From assembly GCA_019635315.1 (NCBI GenBank), contig JAHBZT010000001.1, positions 1,534,001 through 1,598,000 on the forward strand: 64,000 nt of DNA, read 5' to 3'. Origin of the DNA: Rubrivivax sp. (lineage in GTDB: Bacteria > Pseudomonadota > Gammaproteobacteria > Burkholderiales > Burkholderiaceae_C). Each line of letters opens with the position of its first letter. The first letter of the stretch is position 1. The notes beneath the pieces are model-generated. The model was given only the letters and a program-made list of their open reading frames with translations, did not search any database and had not been told where the DNA came from. The translations under genes were made by a program, and so were the position numbers. This document shows positions 61,272 through 64,000 of this stretch, one piece after another.

Positions 61272-61416
61272 GATCGCGTGGTGTGGTGGAAGGGTTCGGG
61301 ACGGGGCTCATCTGAGCACCGCGCCGGCCCTTGCGCCATGCGTTGCGTCAATCCACGTTGGAACGCGCCCGCCCGCCCCCGCGAACCGACGGCCCGGCGA
61401 CGCGGGGTCGACCGCG

Positions 61417-62793
61417 TCAGGCAGGGCGCGTCGCGCGCTGCCCGCCGGGCCGCCGCCGCGCCGTGCAGGCGATCCCAGCCAGGCCCAGCCCGGCCAGCAG
61501 CGCGCTGGAAGGCAGCGGCACCGCGCGCGGCTCGACGATGGCGCCGACGACCACGGTGTCCCCGTAGTCGGTGCTGAAGGCGCGGGCGTCGCCCGTGAAC
61601 TGTGGGCCGTCCTGCAGCCACACCGCGGTGTAGACGCCGTTGTCCGACCTTCCGAGGCCGAACGCCCAGGTCCCCCCGGCATTGCTGAAGACGATGCGCT
61701 GCCCGGGGTCGGGCTCGGGCGTCAGGTCCAGCGAAGGCACGCCGGCGGCGTCGCTGAAGAAGATGGCGTAGCCCGGGTCGGTGTTGATGTAGGCATCGGC
61801 GGCCAGCCAGGTATTCGCGTAGGCACCCGAGCTGACGAAGACCTCCAGGATGTCGCCGAAGGCCCAGGCCTGCAGCGCCGTCGACGCGTTGCCGTTGTCC
61901 ACCGTCACGCGCAGTGTCGCGTTGGTGCCGTACAGCAGCTCGCCGGCCGGGTTGCGGATCTCCCAGTCCGGCAGCGTGAACTGCAGGCTCACCGGCGCGG
62001 CCGACGCGGCGCCGCAGGCGGCCAGCAGCGCCGCGGCGGCGAGCGGGCGCGCCCGCGTTGCGGCGCCGGCCACGGCCCGGCGCCGCCGGCGCCAGCCCAG
62101 CGCCGCCAGCCCTGCCGCCCACAGCGCCCAGGTGGCGGGCTCGGGGATGGGCGCCACGTCGCCGTCGCGCAGCACCCAGGCATGCATGGGCCACGCCTTC
62201 GCGTCGCTGTCGTGGTAGCCCCACTGGGTCTGGAACAGCCAGGCGCCGTAGTCGGGGTTGCCCGGGTCCCAGGGGCTGTCGCTGAGGTCGGTCGTGGCAG
62301 TCCAGTAGTCGCCGCCGCGCAGGTTGGCGAAGGGGCCGGTGTTGGTGAGGCCCCAGCCGGGCTGGGGGCCCTGGCCGCTGGTGTCCGCCCAGCTGAGGTT
62401 GCCGAGCACGGTGTGCCACATGTGCGCGAGCTCGCTGCGGTCGGTGTTGCTGTTGTAGCCGCAGTCGCCGCTGCCGTCGAAGGTGTAGCCCCAGCAGCCG
62501 GGCTCGCCGATGTCCTCGAAGGCCGGCAGGCGCCAGCCGCCGACGCCGTGCACCACCAGCGTCGCGGCCCAGTCGCGGGCCTGCCACCAGGTGACCAGGC
62601 CCAGCGGGTCGGCATCGGCCAGCCAGGTGCGGTCGCGGCTGCTGTCGTACCAGGCGTCGGGCTGCTGGTCGCCGTTCAGGTCGCGGGCATGCAGCACGGT
62701 CTCCCAGGTGCCCTGGCCGGGCACGGGGTCGGCGTGGGCGAAGCCCAGCAGCGCCAGCGTGCAGGCGGCGATGGTCGGCAGTCTCGGGCTCAT
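61417..62793 (-). CDS. Double PEP-CTERM polyprotein: DUF1566-like protein fused in frame to a second PEP-CTERM protein
   Basis: The 458-residue open frame carries two complete preprotein layouts. Residues 1-240 have a signal peptide (TIAACTLALLGFAHA), a Lcl/DUF1566-like domain (WWQARDWAATLVVHGVGGWR) and a full PEP-CTERM tail (IPEPATWALWAAGLAALG then RRRRR). Immediately after comes a second signal-like segment (RPLAAAALLAACGAASAA), a beta-rich domain and a second sorting tail (VPLPSSALLAGLGLAGIACT then RRR). No stop separates them. A GTG at 62073 could start the second protein. Either one polyprotein or two cistrons in one frame is made. Confidence 0.8.
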   Translation of the reverse strand: MSPRLPTIAACTLALLGFAHADPVPGQGTWETVLHARDLNGDQQPDAWYDSSRDRTWLADADPLGLVTWWQARDWAATLVVHGVGGWRLPAFEDIGEPGCWGYTFDGSGDCGYNSNTDRSELAHMWHTVLGNLSWADTSGQGPQPGWGLTNTGPFANLRGGDYWTATTDLSDSPWDPGNPDYGAWLFQTQWGYHDSDAKAWPMHAWVLRDGDVAPIPEPATWALWAAGLAALGWRRRRRAVAGAATRARPLAAAALLAACGAASAAPVSLQFTLPDWEIRNPAGELLYGTNATLRVTVDNGNASTALQAWAFGDILEVFVSSGAYANTWLAADAYINTDPGYAIFFSDAAGVPSLDLTPEPDPGQRIVFSNAGGTWAFGLGRSDNGVYTAVWLQDGPQFTGDARAFSTDYGDTVVVGAIVEPRAVPLPSSALLAGLGLAGIACTARRRPGGQRATRPA

Positions 62794-62901
62794 GGCGGCT
62801 CCTCGTCGGTGGGATGGGCGCACGATGCCGGGCCGCCGTTGCGGCGCCGTTGCGGCCGCTGCGGGAGAGGCGGCGGGAGCCGGGCGCGGCGCCGCCGCTG
62901 T

Positions 62902-64000
62902 TCAGCGCCAGCGCTGCTCGAAGTCGCGCCGGCGCGCCGGGTCGTCGGCCAGCGTGGCGGCCAGCGCGGCGGTGCGTGCGGCGCAGGCCGCCGCCTCGGC
63001 CGGGTCGGTGCGCGCCAGCGCGCGGTGCAGCAGCCACTGCGCCACCGCATGCACGCCGTCGCGCTGCAGCGCCGCGGCAGCGGCGGCGCGCGTGGCGGCG
63101 CCCGGCGTGCCGAGGGCGGGCGCGGCGGCCTCGGCGGCGATGCGCACCGCCAGCGCGCGCCAGCGCAGCTCGTCGTTGTGGCCGGGCGCGTCGTCCGGCG
63201 GCAGCGTGGCCAGCGCCGCTGCCGGGTCGCCTTCGGCAAGCCGAAGCGCCGCCTCGACGACCGCCCGGCGCAGGTGGATGCGGTCCACCTCCAGCGGCCC
63301 GTCGAGCGCCGCCCAATGCGTGCGCGCCGCCGCGACGTCGCCGAGCAGCAGCGCGCACTCGGCGCGCACCAGCCGCATCTCGGCCAGGAACTGGCGCGCC
63401 TCGCCGCCATCGCCCAGCGCAGCCAGCAGCGGCTCGGCGCGCGCCTGCTCGCCCAGCAGCGTCAGCAGTTCGTAGCCGGTGAGCACGCAGGTCGCCAGGC
63501 CGGCGATCTGGCCGACCGCCAGCGCATCGGCCATCGCACCCTGCAGCCAGCGCCAGGCCTCGCCGAGCTCGCCGAGCGCGACATGGGCCTCGACGAAGGC
63601 CAGCTGCAGCTGCGTGCGCAAAGCCTCCAGCGGCATCGGCGGCGGCAGCGCCCAGCATTCGCGCGCCACCTCCAGCACCTGCGCCGGCCGGCTGTGGTTG
63701 GCATGCAGCACGCACAGGTTGAACAGCGTCGCGCGCTGCTGCCCGACCATGCCCAGGCGCGCGGCCTGCGCGGCGGCGTCGCGCAGCGCGGTCTCGGCCT
63801 CGGCCGGGTCGCCCACCTGCACCAGCAGCGTGGCGCGGCGGATGGCCGCCCGCGTCGCGCCCAGCGTGTCGCCGGCGCGGCGGCTGAGGGCCAGCGCGGC
63901 CTCGACATGGGCCAGCGCGTCGTGCAGGTGGCCGCCGGCCAGCGCAGACATCGTCAGCGCGTCCAGCAGCTGCGCGCGGTCGTCGTCGGGCAGCGCGGGC
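62902..64000 (-). CDS. TPR-rich protein, C-terminal part (partial)
   Basis: More than 360 residues of a larger protein are visible; the frame stays open to the window end at 64000. It is a string of helical TPR-like repeats (GGHLHDALAHVEAALALSRRAG, AETALRDAAAQAARLG, LGEAWRWLQGAM, ARTHWAALDG) with no catalytic domain in view. Such tails end many signal-transduction ATPases and adenylate cyclases. The missing N-terminus lies to the right and would tell the function. It ends at 62902, 108 bp before the double PEP-CTERM gene. Confidence 0.65.
   Translation of the reverse strand, partial: PALPDDDRAQLLDALTMSALAGGHLHDALAHVEAALALSRRAGDTLGATRAAIRRATLLVQVGDPAEAETALRDAAAQAARLGMVGQQRATLFNLCVLHANHSRPAQVLEVARECWALPPPMPLEALRTQLQLAFVEAHVALGELGEAWRWLQGAMADALAVGQIAGLATCVLTGYELLTLLGEQARAEPLLAALGDGGEARQFLAEMRLVRAECALLLGDVAAARTHWAALDGPLEVDRIHLRRAVVEAALRLAEGDPAAALATLPPDDAPGHNDELRWRALAVRIAAEAAAPALGTPGAATRAAAAAALQRDGVHAVAQWLLHRALARTDPAEAAACAARTAALAATLADDPARRRDFEQRWR

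Overview
The window is very GC-rich DNA from a Gram-negative bacterium, most likely a betaproteobacterium of the order Burkholderiales near the Rubrivivax/Leptothrix/Ideonella group. The evidence is the conserved gene orders pyrG-kdsA-DUF1330-eno-ftsB and dat-ybeD, PEP-CTERM proteins, the Anbu peptidase, TTG/GTG starts, and dense packing with stop/start overlaps. This placement is inferred from gene content; no rRNA or tRNA gene is present.

Layout. 1-10.4 kb: the 5' end of miaA, a 0.67-kb palindromic repeat element (copy A), a Bcr/CflA drug exporter, an RsuA/RluB-family pseudouridine synthase with a likely frameshift, a Sel1-repeat protein, ybeD and D-amino-acid aminotransferase, a PBP5-like carboxypeptidase, a hydrolase with a 2Fe-2S ferredoxin, a VanZ-like protein, and the haem genes hemJ and hemB. 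A three-hairpin RNA ending in a T-run lies between hemJ and hemB. 10.4-28.2 kb: CorA, an EamA exporter, the envelope and tRNA genes amiC-tsaE/queG, a secreted FG-GAP propeller with a second secreted protein, AEC carrier, chalcone-isomerase-like protein, xerD, thioesterase, DUF455, gamma-carbonic anhydrase, Hsp33, a small CopD-like membrane protein, the NAD-salvage pair pnuC/nadR-like, ftsB, eno, DUF1330 and kdsA. 28.2-36 kb: pyrG, then a cobalamin riboswitch in front of a B12 uptake operon (TonB receptor, BtuF, BtuC, BtuD and a second cobalamin-binding-type protein). 36-47 kb: small membrane proteins, a DM13 protein, an AAC(6')-GNAT fusion, and a peptide ABC operon (dppA-B-C-[repeat copy B]-D-F). 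That operon is divergent from two amide hydrolases (N-formylglutamate amidohydrolase and an aspartoacylase/desuccinylase). 47-51.5 kb: a mutS-Anbu-hydrolase operon in which each start overlaps the preceding stop. 51.8-56.2 kb: an arsenic operon arsR-gapdh-arsJ-arsC-acr3. 56.2-64 kb: chromate transporter, PhoD-like phosphatase, an OmpA-domain protein, two PEP-CTERM loci (one encoding two preproteins in one frame), and the C-terminal part of a TPR protein that runs off the window.

How the genes work together. The B12 operon is a full outer- to inner-membrane uptake route under riboswitch control. The ars operon combines arsenate reduction and Acr3 efflux of arsenite with the GAPDH/ArsJ route that makes and exports arseno-phosphoglycerate. 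The peptide transporter and the two divergent amide hydrolases look like an import-and-deacylate unit. The most unusual non-coding content is the pair of large, multiply palindromic repeat elements. They share short terminal inverted repeats and a compensatory base change, and one copy splits the peptide transporter operon.
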